IMG/VR virus record: IMGVR_UViG_3300010354_000327
Coordinates: 1-32,477 of that record
Reading direction: 5' to 3' (one strand)
Source of the DNA: a virus
DNA: 32,477 nucleotides
The notes beneath the pieces are model-generated. The model was not told the origin of the DNA, searched no databases, and worked only from the letters and a program-made list of their open reading frames with translations. This document shows positions 6,625 through 14,904 of the stretch, in pieces (position 1 is the stretch's first letter; each line of letters begins with the position of its first letter). The position numbers and the translations under genes were made by a program.

Positions 6625-7834
6625 ATATGAAATTACCGCTAGGCGGTTTAACCGTGCGTATCTCCCGTATCTCGGTGACGACACGCAGACGCAAATTTTT
6701 TTCGGCGGCTCTTCATCGGGGAAAAGCTTTTTCCTTGCGCAGCGGTGTATCATTGACGTTGTCTCTTCTCGGCGTAACTATCTCATTTGTCGTAAAACGG
6801 CAAGAACAATAAAAAAGTCGCTGTTTAACGAACTATTCAAGGCAATACAAGCGTTTCGCATGGAAAAGCTTTTCACCATCAACCGCACAGACTTAACTTT
6901 CACCTGTATCAACGGTGCACAGATACTATCCGCAGGGCTTGACGATACTGAAAAGGTGAAAAGCATAACACCAACGCAGGGCGTGCTCACCGATATATGG
7001 ATTGAGGAAGCTACCGAAACGGAGTATAACGATGTTATGCAGTTGCGCAAGCGGCTACGTGGAGAAAGCGCATCGCCGAAACGGCTTATACTCTCGTTTA
7101 ATCCGATATATCAAACTCATTGGTTATACAAAGAGTATTTTACACATTACACGGAGTCACCGTATCGGCGTGACGATTTGCTTATACTGAAAACAACGTA
7201 TAAGGATAACGACTTCCTCACTGACCAAGACAGGTACACGATGGAGAATGAAAAGGATAGCTACTTCTACAACGTGTACACATTGGGAAACTGGGGTGTA
7301 TTGGGCAAAACGATATACACGAATTATAAAGTAGAAGCGTTCGATACTAGCACATTCGACAACATATATAATGGACTAGACTTCGGCTTTGCTAGTGACC
7401 CCACGGCGTATATACGGATGCACTACGACAAGAAAAACAAGCGTATCTATGTATTCGACGAATTTATGGAGCTAGAGATGATGAATGATGCAATTGCTAC
7501 ACGTCTTCACTCCATCATCGGTGCGGAGTACATTACATGCGACAGCGCAGAACCGAAGAGTATACGTGAGCTGCAGACGCTAGGCATCCGTGCTAAGCCT
7601 GCAAAGAAAGGCAAGGACAGCATAAACTTTGGTATCCAGTGGATAAAGCGACACACCATCATTATACACCCATCATGTGTAAACTTTATCCGTGAGATAC
7701 AGCTGTATCAGTATGCTACTGACAAAAACGGCATCTACATTGCTAAACCTGTTGACAAAGATAACCATTTATTGGATGCTATGAGATATGCGCTAGAAGA
7801 ATGCTTTACGGATGAAATGGCGATATATTTCTAG
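6617..7834 (+). CDS. terL: Terminase large subunit (PBSX-like family)
   Basis: The packaging motor and nuclease, 405 aa. ATPase domain: Walker A GGSSSGKS (residues 30-37), Walker B plus catalytic glutamate DIWIEEAT (126-133), and the coupling-like strand LILSFNP (157-163). RNase H-like nuclease domain: D255 in GLDFGFASDP, D309 in CDSAEP, and D387 in NHLLDAMRYA, which together make the expected metal-binding triad. It is translated through an 8-nt overlap with terS. PBSX/SPP1-like terminases often package by headful; that is an inference, and no cos site was identified. Confidence 0.95.
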   Translation: MIEYEITARRFNRAYLPYLGDDTQTQIFFGGSSSGKSFFLAQRCIIDVVSSRRNYLICRKTARTIKKSLFNELFKAIQAFRMEKLFTINRTDLTFTCINGAQILSAGLDDTEKVKSITPTQGVLTDIWIEEATETEYNDVMQLRKRLRGESASPKRLILSFNPIYQTHWLYKEYFTHYTESPYRRDDLLILKTTYKDNDFLTDQDRYTMENEKDSYFYNVYTLGNWGVLGKTIYTNYKVEAFDTSTFDNIYNGLDFGFASDPTAYIRMHYDKKNKRIYVFDEFMELEMMNDAIATRLHSIIGAEYITCDSAEPKSIRELQTLGIRAKPAKKGKDSINFGIQWIKRHTIIIHPSCVNFIREIQLYQYATDKNGIYIAKPVDKDNHLLDAMRYALEECFTDEMAIYF

Positions 7835-7848
7835 GAGGTGATGCAGTA

Positions 7849-9123
7849 GTGGCAGCGTTTTGGGATAAGTTCAAGAAGAAACAAAAATACAGGTATGTTT
7901 CAGACGGTAGCTATGGGCAGCCTTACTGGGCGACGCAGAAAGACAAACAATTTATCACGGAAGCGTACAACAAGGTCGTCTGGGTATACTCGTGCGTCAT
8001 GCAAATATCGTCTGCAACATCATCGGTACCATGGCTTTTATACCGTAAAGGACGTGGCGGTAGAAACATTGAGATTGAGCAGCATCCAATACTGGATTTG
8101 CTAAATACCAAGGCAAATAGTTTCATGTCATCACGTGATTTCATTGATTTATGGGCAACGTATCTAGCGCTGGAAGGCAAGTTTTACGCTGAATACGTGA
8201 ATCCATCGATGCCCACGCAAATAGTGCCGTTGTATCCGCATTATATGAAACCTATCCCATCAAAAGAAGAGTTTGTATCAGGGTACAAGTATGATAACTA
8301 CAGCACGATATACTACGATAAAGAAGAGGTATTGTGGAGTAAATTCAGTGATCCACTGGACATTTATGAAGGGTTATCGCCGATACGAGCACTAAGCCGT
8401 ACCATTGATACAGAGAATGAGGCGGTCAACTGGAACAAAAGCACGCTACAAAATTCTGGTGTTCCTGCTGGCGTGTTCACGGTGCAGAATCCATCGCCCG
8501 AACTCATCGACAATTTACGTGATGAGTGGAAACGCCGATACGGTGGAGGGAGCAACGCAAGAATCCCATTAGTCCTCAATGCAGACCGTGCAACGTATCA
8601 ACCTATCGGATTGACGAGCATAGACATGGACTTTCTGAATCAAAGGAAACTAAACCGCACAGAGATATGTTCTGCTTTCGGCGTTCCATCGCAACTCGTA
8701 GGTGACCCAGAGGGGCAAACATACAGCAATTTCAGTGAAGCGGTGAAAAGTTTTTGGGAGAATACCATCATCCCCCGATACTTGGAACATATTAAGCAAA
8801 AGCTGCAAAGCGACCTACTCCCGAGATACGCTGATAACCTTGTACTCGTGTATGACCTATCAAAGATACAGGCGTTGAAAGAATCACAGGATGCACTCAC
8901 CAAACGTACCGTTGATTTGTGGAAAAGCGGATTAATAAAGAGGAACGAAGCACGGTTCGCACTGGACTATGAAGAGGTGCAGGATGGAGATGTGTTTTTC
9001 AACGACTTGGGCTTTACAACTGAACAACCGCTACCAAGTGAAGGCGAATCTAAAAGCCTTGACGCAAAAAAAAACTATTCAAACAGTTTGAGCGACAACG
9101 AAATCCATTTTATGATAGAGTAA
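7849..9123 (+). CDS. Portal protein (HK97-like)
   Basis: A dodecameric ring at the capsid vertex through which DNA passes. The 424-aa zero-frame product shows the HK97/phage_portal pattern: NKVVWVYSCVMQISSATSSVPWLLY near residues 41-65, LWATYLALEGKFYAEYV, the wing/stem segment EAVNWNKSTLQNSG, and SFWENTIIPRYLEHIKQKLQ in the clip/crown region. GTG at 7849 has an excellent ribosome binding site (AGGAGGTG, 7833-7840). Near the 3' end an A9C tract contains the heptamer A_AAA_AAC in frame (9069-9075). A -1 shift there would replace the last 15 residues with the MuF protein, giving a fusion of about 665 aa. Confidence 0.9.
   Translation: MAAFWDKFKKKQKYRYVSDGSYGQPYWATQKDKQFITEAYNKVVWVYSCVMQISSATSSVPWLLYRKGRGGRNIEIEQHPILDLLNTKANSFMSSRDFIDLWATYLALEGKFYAEYVNPSMPTQIVPLYPHYMKPIPSKEEFVSGYKYDNYSTIYYDKEEVLWSKFSDPLDIYEGLSPIRALSRTIDTENEAVNWNKSTLQNSGVPAGVFTVQNPSPELIDNLRDEWKRRYGGGSNARIPLVLNADRATYQPIGLTSIDMDFLNQRKLNRTEICSAFGVPSQLVGDPEGQTYSNFSEAVKSFWENTIIPRYLEHIKQKLQSDLLPRYADNLVLVYDLSKIQALKESQDALTKRTVDLWKSGLIKRNEARFALDYEEVQDGDVFFNDLGFTTEQPLPSEGESKSLDAKKNYSNSLSDNEIHFMIE
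9066..9075 (+). other. Putative -1 frameshift or slippage site at the portal/MuF junction
   Basis: Nine consecutive A (9066-9074) followed by C. In portal frame the codons are GCA AAA AAA AAC, which presents the slippery heptamer A_AAA_AAC at 9069-9075. A -1 shift continues with CTA TTC AAA CAG in the MuF frame. The same heptamer in the same phase occurs at 16512-16518. Transcriptional slippage, a real one-base deletion or a homopolymer sequencing error would give the same picture. Confidence 0.55.
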
Positions 9124-9845
9124 CGAAAGACATCGCAGACGCTTTCAACGAGCAACGCAAGAAAATCATCAACGCCACGTACAACAAGGATAATTTTAAC
9201 AATGAAGTGTTACGAATCATCGAAGATGACAAAGAGCGTTTTGTCAAACTGTTTCAAAAGGTGTACAGGGACATTATCCGCCACTTTGGTGCAAAGACGT
9301 ATCAAGATATCCAGTCACGCATTAAATCAACGGGAGCAACGGAAACGAAAGCATTCGACTTTACGACTGACGACATCTTGACCTATATCACCGAAACGTC
9401 CGCTGAAAAAGTCGTGCTAATCACCGAAACAACAAAGAACGATATCAAAAACATCATCATCGATTCCATGGCAGAGGGTGCAAGTATCCTCACGATGACT
9501 GAATCACTGGATAAACTGTACCTTGATAAAATTATCCCGAATCGCAGTCGCACGATAGCACGCACAGAGGTGGTGAGCGCATCGAACTTTGGCTCACTAG
9601 CAGGAGCGCAACAAACGACACCGAAGCTACGGAAAGTATGGATACCGACTTTTGACGACAGCACACGTGATTCTCACAGAGCCATGGCGAATCACCCTGC
9701 AATTAAGCTAAATGAATCATTCGATGTCAATGGCTCACGTGGAAAATACCCCGCCGATTTCTCTTTGCCTGCAAAGGAAAGCATAAACTGCAGGTGCGCC
9801 GTGGGATACGAGTACGCAGAAGAGACACAAGGAGGTGAAGCATAG
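9066..9845 (+). CDS. MuF / SPP1 gp7-like head morphogenesis protein (start missing; likely fused to portal by -1 shift)
   Basis: A minor head protein found with the portal in SPP1-like and Mu-like phages. The C-terminus has the MuF pattern: NRSRTIARTEVVSASN, then VWIPTFDDSTRDSHRAM, and INCRCAVGYEY at the end. The frame is open from 9063 and already looks coding there (LFKQFERQRNPFYDRVTKDI...), yet it has no ATG, GTG or TTG until GTG at 9207, which has no good ribosome binding site and would drop about 47 conserved-looking residues. The coordinates given start at the slippery A tract where a -1 shift from the portal frame enters. If no shift occurs, the product from 9207 would be 212 aa. Confidence 0.75.
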   Translation, partial: KKKLFKQFERQRNPFYDRVTKDIADAFNEQRKKIINATYNKDNFNNEVLRIIEDDKERFVKLFQKVYRDIIRHFGAKTYQDIQSRIKSTGATETKAFDFTTDDILTYITETSAEKVVLITETTKNDIKNIIIDSMAEGASILTMTESLDKLYLDKIIPNRSRTIARTEVVSASNFGSLAGAQQTTPKLRKVWIPTFDDSTRDSHRAMANHPAIKLNESFDVNGSRGKYPADFSLPAKESINCRCAVGYEYAEETQGGEA

Positions 9846-10072
9846 TGCCGTTGCCGAAACCAATACAAGCTGAAGAGGAAGAATTGTTCTTGACACGGTG
9901 TATGAGCGACAAGGTGATGATTGAGGAGTTTCCAAAACTGGAGCAACGGTTCGCTGTGTGCAAGATACAATGGGATGCAGTGGAGGACGAGGAAGAAGAG
10001 GATACAGAGGGAAACGAGGAAGATGCGCTGAAAAAGCTCGTTGCGTTTCTAGAACGATACAAAGGAGGATGA
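9845..10072 (+). CDS. Small acidic head-module protein (75 aa)
   Basis: Function unknown. The N-terminal half carries a signature seen in small head-region proteins of many phages: ELFLTRCMSDKVMIEEFPKLEQR then FAVCKIQW, that is F-x-x-RCM-x-D, EFP, QR-x-AVC-x-x-W. The C-terminal half is very acidic (residues 45-58, VEDEEEEDTEGNEE) and ends in a helix. GTG at 9845 overlaps the MuF stop by 1 nt (TAGTG), with AAGGAGGTG at 9829-9837 as the ribosome binding site. Its place between MuF and the protease suggests an assembly or scaffold-related role. Confidence 0.75.
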   Translation: MPLPKPIQAEEEELFLTRCMSDKVMIEEFPKLEQRFAVCKIQWDAVEDEEEEDTEGNEEDALKKLVAFLERYKGG

Positions 10073-10075
10073 AAC

Positions 10076-10666
10076 ATGGATTTCAAAGCAGTGAAATTCG
10101 AAACAAAGGCGATTAGTGACGATATATTCGAAGGCTATGCATCTTTTTTCAACAATATAGACGCGTACGATGACATCATCGAAAAAGGTGCTTTCCGCAA
10201 AACTATTTCAGAGAATCGCTCACGAATCAAAGTCCTATGGCAACATGATGCCAACGAGCCCATCGGGTTGCCCATCGACATGACAGAGGATGACAACGGT
10301 TTGTATGTTAAGGCTAAAATAAGCATGACGGATACAGGAAAAAAAGCGATGACATTGATTAAAGATGGCGTTATCACTGAAATGTCAATCGGCTACGATG
10401 TAGTGAAAGATGATTATAAAATGTTGGGAACGAAGCGAGTGAGACTACTCAAAGAAGTCAAGTTGTGGGAGTTCTCCCCTGTTACTTTCGCCGCAAACGA
10501 AAAAGCGAAGATTATGAAGATGAGAAGCTTGCTAGAATCGGTAAAAGCTGATAAGATGGATACGGCGATTAGCTTAATTCGTTCACTTGGTGCACAGCCG
10601 TCACAAGACACTGACGACATCGAGCCGAGCATTGTGCTAGACATGATAAAAAAATTGAGAGGGTGA
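10076..10666 (+). CDS. HK97-family prohead protease
   Basis: A serine protease (U35/HK97 gp4-like) that cuts scaffold segments during capsid maturation and then itself. The 196-aa protein has the typical opening FEGYASFFNNIDAYDDIIEKGAF, catalytic histidine H57 in WQHD, nucleophile S104 in MSIGYD, and an acidic residue E132 in LWEFSPVTFAAN. The ribosome binding site AAAGGAGG (10061-10068) is 7 nt before the ATG. It lies directly upstream of the capsid gene, in the standard HK97 order portal-protease-capsid. Confidence 0.93.
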   Translation: MDFKAVKFETKAISDDIFEGYASFFNNIDAYDDIIEKGAFRKTISENRSRIKVLWQHDANEPIGLPIDMTEDDNGLYVKAKISMTDTGKKAMTLIKDGVITEMSIGYDVVKDDYKMLGTKRVRLLKEVKLWEFSPVTFAANEKAKIMKMRSLLESVKADKMDTAISLIRSLGAQPSQDTDDIEPSIVLDMIKKLRG

Positions 10667-10672
10667 CACAAA

Positions 10673-11902
10673 GTGAACATCAATGAAATTCAAAAGTCAA
10701 TCACCGATGCTATCCAAAACGGCGTTTCCAAGGATGACTTGAAAACTCTTGAAGTCAAATTCATGGAAGCATTGGACAAACGGAACAACGACCAAAAAGA
10801 TGTAGAATCCATGTTCTCCAAGTTTCAAACGGAGATGGAGACAAAATTGTCTTCCATGCAATCCGCACAAGCGAAAGCGGTTCACACTGAAACAGCTAAG
10901 AAAGAAACTTTTGGTGAGTTTCTTGTGAAAGCTCGTGCACACGATCCAGAGCTAAAAGCGTTTACACGTAAAAACCTTGTCGAAAACACAGGTGACCTTG
11001 GTGGCTACCTTGTTCCAGAAACTTTCTCAAACGAAGTGCTACGGGTGCAACTTGAAGAAACAGTGGTGCGCCGTGCAGGTGCTCGTGTATTGCCGATGAA
11101 TTCACCAATCCTCAAAATCCCTGCATTGAACATGGCATCGAACGCAAGTGGATCGCTGTTCGGCGGAGTTACGGCGTATTGGGGTGGCGAAGGGCTTGAA
11201 AAAACAGAAAGCAATCCGAAATTTAAGAACATCACGCTTGAAGCAAAAAAACTTATTGGCTACGTTGAATCATCCGATGAACTTGTGGATGATGCAATTG
11301 TATCGATGGGTTCGTTGCTTTCCGATGTGTTTGCTCAATCCATCGCATTCGAAGAGGACGCAGCGTTTTTGACAGGTAACGGAGTAAACAAGCCTTTGGG
11401 GATTCTCAACGCTCCTGCTACAATCACAGTTGGACGTGTAGGCACAGGAACGGTTCAAACGTCCGACCTCGTCAACATGCTAGCTCGTTTCTATCGCAGA
11501 GGCGGAACACCTGTATGGATTATCAATCAGTCTGTGTTGCCCGATATCTACAAGCTAAAAGATGAAAACTCCAACTACATCCTTACCCCTGGCTTTACTG
11601 GCGGAATCACAGGAGACCTTCCTGGAACAATCTATGGCGTTCCTGTACTCGTCACCGAAAAAGTACCTGCACGTGGTTCAATCGGAGACGTTTCTCTTGC
11701 CGATATGCGTTATTACCTCATCGGCGATCGCCAACGCTTGACGATCATGGAATCGGAGCATGTAAAATTCAAGTTCGATGAAAAAGCGTGGCGGTTTGTA
11801 CAGCGTGTTGACGGGCAACCGTGGATCGACTCCCCTATCACACCACGTGCAGGCGGTCAAACAATTTCTCCGTTCGTACAACTTGGAAACTTCGGAACGT
11901 AA
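10673..11902 (+). CDS. Major capsid protein (HK97 fold)
   Basis: A 409-aa capsid subunit. Residues 1 to about 85 form a charged coiled-coil delta domain (KDDLKTLEVKFMEALDKR and similar) that acts as built-in scaffold and is probably removed by the upstream protease. The HK97 core starts near TFGEFLVKARAHDPELK and continues with GGYLVPETFSNEVL (N-arm), EDAAFLTGNGVNKPLGIL (central helix region) and the C-terminal FKFDEKAWRFVQRVDGQPW. GTG at 10673 follows AGAGGGTGA (10655-10663). The gene is codon-biased and cleaner in composition than its neighbours, as expected for the most abundant virion protein. Confidence 0.95.
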   Translation: MNINEIQKSITDAIQNGVSKDDLKTLEVKFMEALDKRNNDQKDVESMFSKFQTEMETKLSSMQSAQAKAVHTETAKKETFGEFLVKARAHDPELKAFTRKNLVENTGDLGGYLVPETFSNEVLRVQLEETVVRRAGARVLPMNSPILKIPALNMASNASGSLFGGVTAYWGGEGLEKTESNPKFKNITLEAKKLIGYVESSDELVDDAIVSMGSLLSDVFAQSIAFEEDAAFLTGNGVNKPLGILNAPATITVGRVGTGTVQTSDLVNMLARFYRRGGTPVWIINQSVLPDIYKLKDENSNYILTPGFTGGITGDLPGTIYGVPVLVTEKVPARGSIGDVSLADMRYYLIGDRQRLTIMESEHVKFKFDEKAWRFVQRVDGQPWIDSPITPRAGGQTISPFVQLGNFGT

Positions 11903-11929
11903 TATAACTGAAAAGGAGGAGAACAATAC

Positions 11930-12325
11930 ATGAATCGCATCAATGAAAAAATGACATTTACCAACGCCATCAACCCCACAACAGCAGCGACTGTAACAGC
12001 ATCATCGTCTGAATTGGTCGATATGTCGCAGTTTACGGAGTACCTTGCAATCGTCGCACAAGGGACAGCAACGACAGCAGGAGTCATCACTGTTACTGTT
12101 TGGGAATCCACCGCTCCAACGTGGGCTGGAGCAGTTGCAACCGTCATTACTGCATCACAGGTAACAGGAGTATCCACAACCTCGCCACGTTTTATCAACA
12201 TCAATCTACGTGAATCTCAAATCACGGATGGTCGCCGTTACCTTGGGTTGTACGTGCAAAAAGCAGACACTGCATCAGGCGTTTGCGCAGTGGTTGCTCG
12301 TGACGGAGACAGGTATTTTGGTTAA
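11930..12325 (+). CDS. Probable capsid decoration or head-associated protein (131 aa)
   Basis: I do not recognise a named family. The protein is rich in Thr, Ala and Val, looks all-beta (AGVITVTVWESTAPTW, INLRESQITDGRRYLGLYV) and is free of Lys-rich segments, which fits a small beta-sandwich on the capsid surface. It has one of the best ribosome binding sites in the window (AAAGGAGGAG, 11911-11920) and directly follows the capsid gene, so it should be made in large amounts. Decoration or head-fiber protein is therefore the best inference; a head-tail joining function is less likely, because typical connectors appear further downstream. Confidence 0.6.
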   Translation: MNRINEKMTFTNAINPTTAATVTASSSELVDMSQFTEYLAIVAQGTATTAGVITVTVWESTAPTWAGAVATVITASQVTGVSTTSPRFININLRESQITDGRRYLGLYVQKADTASGVCAVVARDGDRYFG

Positions 12326-12337
12326 TCACACAGTTTT

Positions 12338-12393
12338 ACGGCATGGATAGCCAGCGCAGGCGACAAGCGTACCCCTTAACGTTTCCATGCCGT
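12338..12393 (+). promoter_or_regulatory. Long inverted repeat between the decoration and glycosyltransferase genes
   Basis: ACGGCATGGA (12338-12347) and TCCATGCCGT (12384-12393) form a perfect 10-bp stem around a 36-nt internal region. No T-run follows, so it is not a standard terminator. A second, imperfect hairpin (GGACA, TTTA, TGTCC with outer GGT/ACC pairs, 12411-12434) lies just before the ribosome binding site. Together they may tune read-through from capsid to glycosyltransferase genes, or mark an mRNA processing site. Confidence 0.5.
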
Positions 12394-12459
12394 ATATATA
12401 AGGGAATCTTGGTAGGGACATTTATGTCCTCACCAAAACACAAAAGGGAGTGTTGCATT

Positions 12460-13101
12460 ATGACAAAAGTTATGATAGGACTTCCAATACATCGACCCAT
12501 TGAATTCAAAGTGTTCGAGTCGTTCATTCGTATGACGAACCAACGAGGAGACATTAAACTAGAGTTTTCAATGGTATCAAACAGCTTGATATACGACGCA
12601 CGAGAGTATGTGGCGGAGCAGTTTATGAAGAGTGACAATGAATATTTGATGTTCATCGACTCTGACATGACGTTTCATCCGCAAAGTCTGCAGTTTTTGC
12701 TACGGCACGACAAGGAGTTCGTCACTGCAAAGGCATTCAAAAGGGTACATCCGTATCAGCCGTGTTTTTATACAAAGGTAGTGTATGAAAACGGCATCCC
12801 TAGTTTGGAAGTGCCTACTGGATATGGTGAAGGATTACTTCCGATTGAAGGCGCAGGGCTAGCATGTGCATTGATTAAGCGATCCGCTTTTGAAAAGCTA
12901 GAAAAGCCATATTTTTTCCCGCTCCCCAACGTTGGGGAAGATTTATCTTTCTGCATCAAGCTGAAAGACGCAGGGGTTAAAATGTATTGCGACACTACGC
13001 TACAATTCGGACATCTTGCGCAACAGGAGATATTCGAAAAACATTTCGTTGATGCGTTTGCGAAGATGGAGCGGGACAAACAGCAGGAGAAAGCACAATG
13101 A
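12460..13101 (+). CDS. GT-A fold glycosyltransferase, family 2-like (first of a pair)
   Basis: A probable sugar-nucleotide-dependent transferase, 213 aa. Key parts: N-terminal strand KVMIGLPIH, the metal-binding DSD motif at residues 67-69 (LMFIDSDMTFHP), GED at 159-161 (candidate base plus helix DLSFCIKLKDAG) and a late histidine in FGH (185). There is no membrane segment, so it acts in the cytoplasm. ATG at 12460 has AAGGGAG 9 nt upstream; an open frame extends to 12343 but lacks a binding site. Sitting inside the head operon, it could glycosylate a virion protein such as the decoration protein, or modify host sugars or DNA. The acceptor is unknown. Confidence 0.8.
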   Translation: MTKVMIGLPIHRPIEFKVFESFIRMTNQRGDIKLEFSMVSNSLIYDAREYVAEQFMKSDNEYLMFIDSDMTFHPQSLQFLLRHDKEFVTAKAFKRVHPYQPCFYTKVVYENGIPSLEVPTGYGEGLLPIEGAGLACALIKRSAFEKLEKPYFFPLPNVGEDLSFCIKLKDAGVKMYCDTTLQFGHLAQQEIFEKHFVDAFAKMERDKQQEKAQ

Positions 13102-13814
13102 AAATCCTTGTTGGTGCTCCTGTGAAACAAGATGAAACAATTTTTAAGTACTACCTTGAATCGCTAGCCAATCAACAGCATGATTATGAGGTTGATTATT
13201 TTTTTATAATGCATAACTCACCGCAACTGAAACAATATTTGCATCAACATCAGTATGAGGAATATTCCAATGATACAACGTATCAAAAAGATGATACGCA
13301 TGTATGGAAGAACACCAATCTACGTGATGTAGCGAACATGAAAAACTTTCTCCTTAAAAAGACGCTTGAAGAGGGTTATGACTATTTCTTCCTTGTTGAC
13401 TCTGATATCATGTTACACCCGAAAACATTGTCGCATCTAGTCGCTCAACAAAAGCACATTTGTAGCGAGGTATTTTGGACTCGTTGGCATAGCGGCGGAG
13501 AAGAAATGCCCAACGCATGGGAGCATGATTATTACAGTTACACCAAGCTAGGCATATGGAACAAGTGGAGAAAGAAAGGCTTGTATGAAGTGGGTTACAG
13601 TGGAGCGTGTATCTTGATACACCGTGATGTCATCGCATCGGGGGTAAACTACTCACCACTGTATAATGTATCGTTCTCCAACTGGGAGGATAGGGCTTTC
13701 TGCATTCGAGCAGCGGCGTACGGATATAAAATATACATGGATACTCACTATCCTGCTACTCACTTGTACAGGGAAGAGGATGTGAAACACTATGGGCTAC
13801 GTCGCAAAACATAA
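13098..13814 (+). CDS. GT-A fold glycosyltransferase (second of a pair)
   Basis: A 238-aa protein starting with the ATGA overlap of the previous gene. It has the same architecture: KILVGAPVKQ, the DSD motif at residues 101-103 (FFLVDSDIMLHP), a YSGACILIHRDV acceptor-side segment, WED at 196-198 followed by RAFCIRAAAYG, and H222 in ATHLY. The pair is distantly related to each other and may act in sequence to build a short glycan, or as a heterodimer. The central insertion with HVWKNTNLRDVANM is absent from the first enzyme. Its 3' end overlaps the next small gene by 23 nt, so the pair is integrated in the head operon and is not a loose insertion. Confidence 0.8.
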   Translation: MKILVGAPVKQDETIFKYYLESLANQQHDYEVDYFFIMHNSPQLKQYLHQHQYEEYSNDTTYQKDDTHVWKNTNLRDVANMKNFLLKKTLEEGYDYFFLVDSDIMLHPKTLSHLVAQQKHICSEVFWTRWHSGGEEMPNAWEHDYYSYTKLGIWNKWRKKGLYEVGYSGACILIHRDVIASGVNYSPLYNVSFSNWEDRAFCIRAAAYGYKIYMDTHYPATHLYREEDVKHYGLRRKT

Positions 13815-14016
13815 GTTTTACTGTGACGAGTCGAAACAACATTACGACATCGGCGATGGCTACATTACAATCGACCGTGAAAAGGAAAGACGCTTGTATA
13901 ACCTTGGTTTCATTGAATATAGTGAACATGATGCATACGAAGTAAAGGTGATAAAGACGAGGGGGAAGGTACATGTTAGACAACGCCCCGATACCGCAGT
14001 TAATCACAGTAACTGA
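13792..14016 (+). CDS. Small head-region protein (74 aa), function unknown
   Basis: The sequence YVAKHKFYCDESKQHYDIGDGYITIDREKERRLYNLGFIEY resembles small proteins placed before head-tail connectors in many phages (pattern: basic strand, D-x-x-T/K-x-x-x-Y-x-x-GD, then R-x-x-x-L-x-x-x-G-x-I). No enzymatic motif is visible. ATG at 13792 lies within the end of the glycosyltransferase gene; AAGAGG (13774-13779) is a rather distant ribosome binding site, so coupling is likely. It overlaps the connector gene by 44 nt. Confidence 0.65.
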   Translation: MGYVAKHKFYCDESKQHYDIGDGYITIDREKERRLYNLGFIEYSEHDAYEVKVIKTRGKVHVRQRPDTAVNHSN

Positions 14017-14596
14017 AACAGAGCCCGTGTGGCATCCCGTTACGGATGTCGAATTTAAGCGCTACGCAAGAATCGATGATGCAGTTGATGAAAATCCTTC
14101 ACTGATCAACGAGATTATTCACGCAGCAACGCAGATAGTAGAGTCGTATATGGGTACCGTGTTTCATCGCAGGACTTTTGTTCAACGCCAAACAGGCGGA
14201 GTCGAATACATCCCCGCTATGAGAACGCCTGTAACGACCGTTTCGTCAATCACGTATGCAGAAAGTTTCGAATCTTCATATGTCACCGTTTCCACCTCTT
14301 CATACCGTGTTGGTGGAAACGACTTTTACCACAAAGACGGCTATTTCACCGCAGGCAGACCAGCCAATGGATACGTCATCACGTACACGGCTGGCATGGT
14401 AGCGGACGCAACGCCGTCAACGCTATCAACGGATATAAAAACAGCAGTGCTGCGTGTAGCGGCGTTTCTCTATGAGAATCGGCAAGAGTATGCGACCGGG
14501 TGGAGCGAGCAAGGATTTAGCATAAGTTACGATGTTTTGAAAGGCGTTATCGGCAGAATTGTGAATCATTCAGCGTCAGCACGAGGGGTGTTTTAA
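13973..14596 (+). CDS. Head-tail connector (HK97 gp6-like)
   Basis: A 207-aa adaptor ring subunit that sits below the portal. The family helix-loop-helix appears at residues 22-61: VTDVEFKRYARIDD, SLINEIIHAATQIVESYMGTVF (pattern LK-x-x-L-R-I-D-D ... LI-x-x-AT-x-x-VE-x-Y-x-G), followed by a beta region (TFVQRQTGG..., TTVSSITYAES) and a C-terminal helix set ending in SYDVLKGVIGRIVNHSASARGVF. ATG at 13973 has GGGGGAAGG just upstream. It overlaps the preceding gene by 44 nt and the following gene by 1 nt. Confidence 0.85.
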   Translation: MLDNAPIPQLITVTETEPVWHPVTDVEFKRYARIDDAVDENPSLINEIIHAATQIVESYMGTVFHRRTFVQRQTGGVEYIPAMRTPVTTVSSITYAESFESSYVTVSTSSYRVGGNDFYHKDGYFTAGRPANGYVITYTAGMVADATPSTLSTDIKTAVLRVAAFLYENRQEYATGWSEQGFSISYDVLKGVIGRIVNHSASARGVF

Positions 14597-14904
14597 TGCT
14601 TACGTGTTTACGAAACACCATCACTATTCAATCGCTCACCGTTACGCCAAGTGGCGGAGGAACGTTTTCCGAAGCATGGACGACAACGTCAACGGCATGG
14701 GCACGTGTTCAAGGCGTTGCGGTGGAGGAGACACGTTTTGACAAGATACAGCAAGTCGAACAGTACACCATCCGCATGCGAAAGCAACCGCTAAGCAACA
14801 CACAACGTATTGTCTACCTTGGCAAGGTGCTTGATATTGAATCCGTGCTGGACGAGACGCAATTGTCAAGGATGATGACTGTAAAAGCTAGGTGTGAGAT
14901 ATGA
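14596..14904 (+). CDS. Head closure protein (phage_H_T_join, SPP1 gp16-like)
   Basis: A 102-aa stopper or head-completion protein. The family features are clear: N-terminal RNTITIQSLTVTPSGGGTFSEAWTT, then W-A-R-V at 35-38 (TAWARVQGV), and IRMRKQPLSNTQRIVYLGKVLDIESV at 58-83, matching the strand order of the head-tail joining family. Start ATG overlaps the stop of the connector gene (TAATG). It probably seals DNA in the head and provides the docking face for the tail. Confidence 0.85.
   Translation: MLTCLRNTITIQSLTVTPSGGGTFSEAWTTTSTAWARVQGVAVEETRFDKIQQVEQYTIRMRKQPLSNTQRIVYLGKVLDIESVLDETQLSRMMTVKARCEI

Noticed and set aside
12343-12459. N-terminal extension of the first glycosyltransferase
   Set aside because: The extension lies within the inverted repeat and has no ribosome binding site; the GT-A fold begins directly after ATG 12460.
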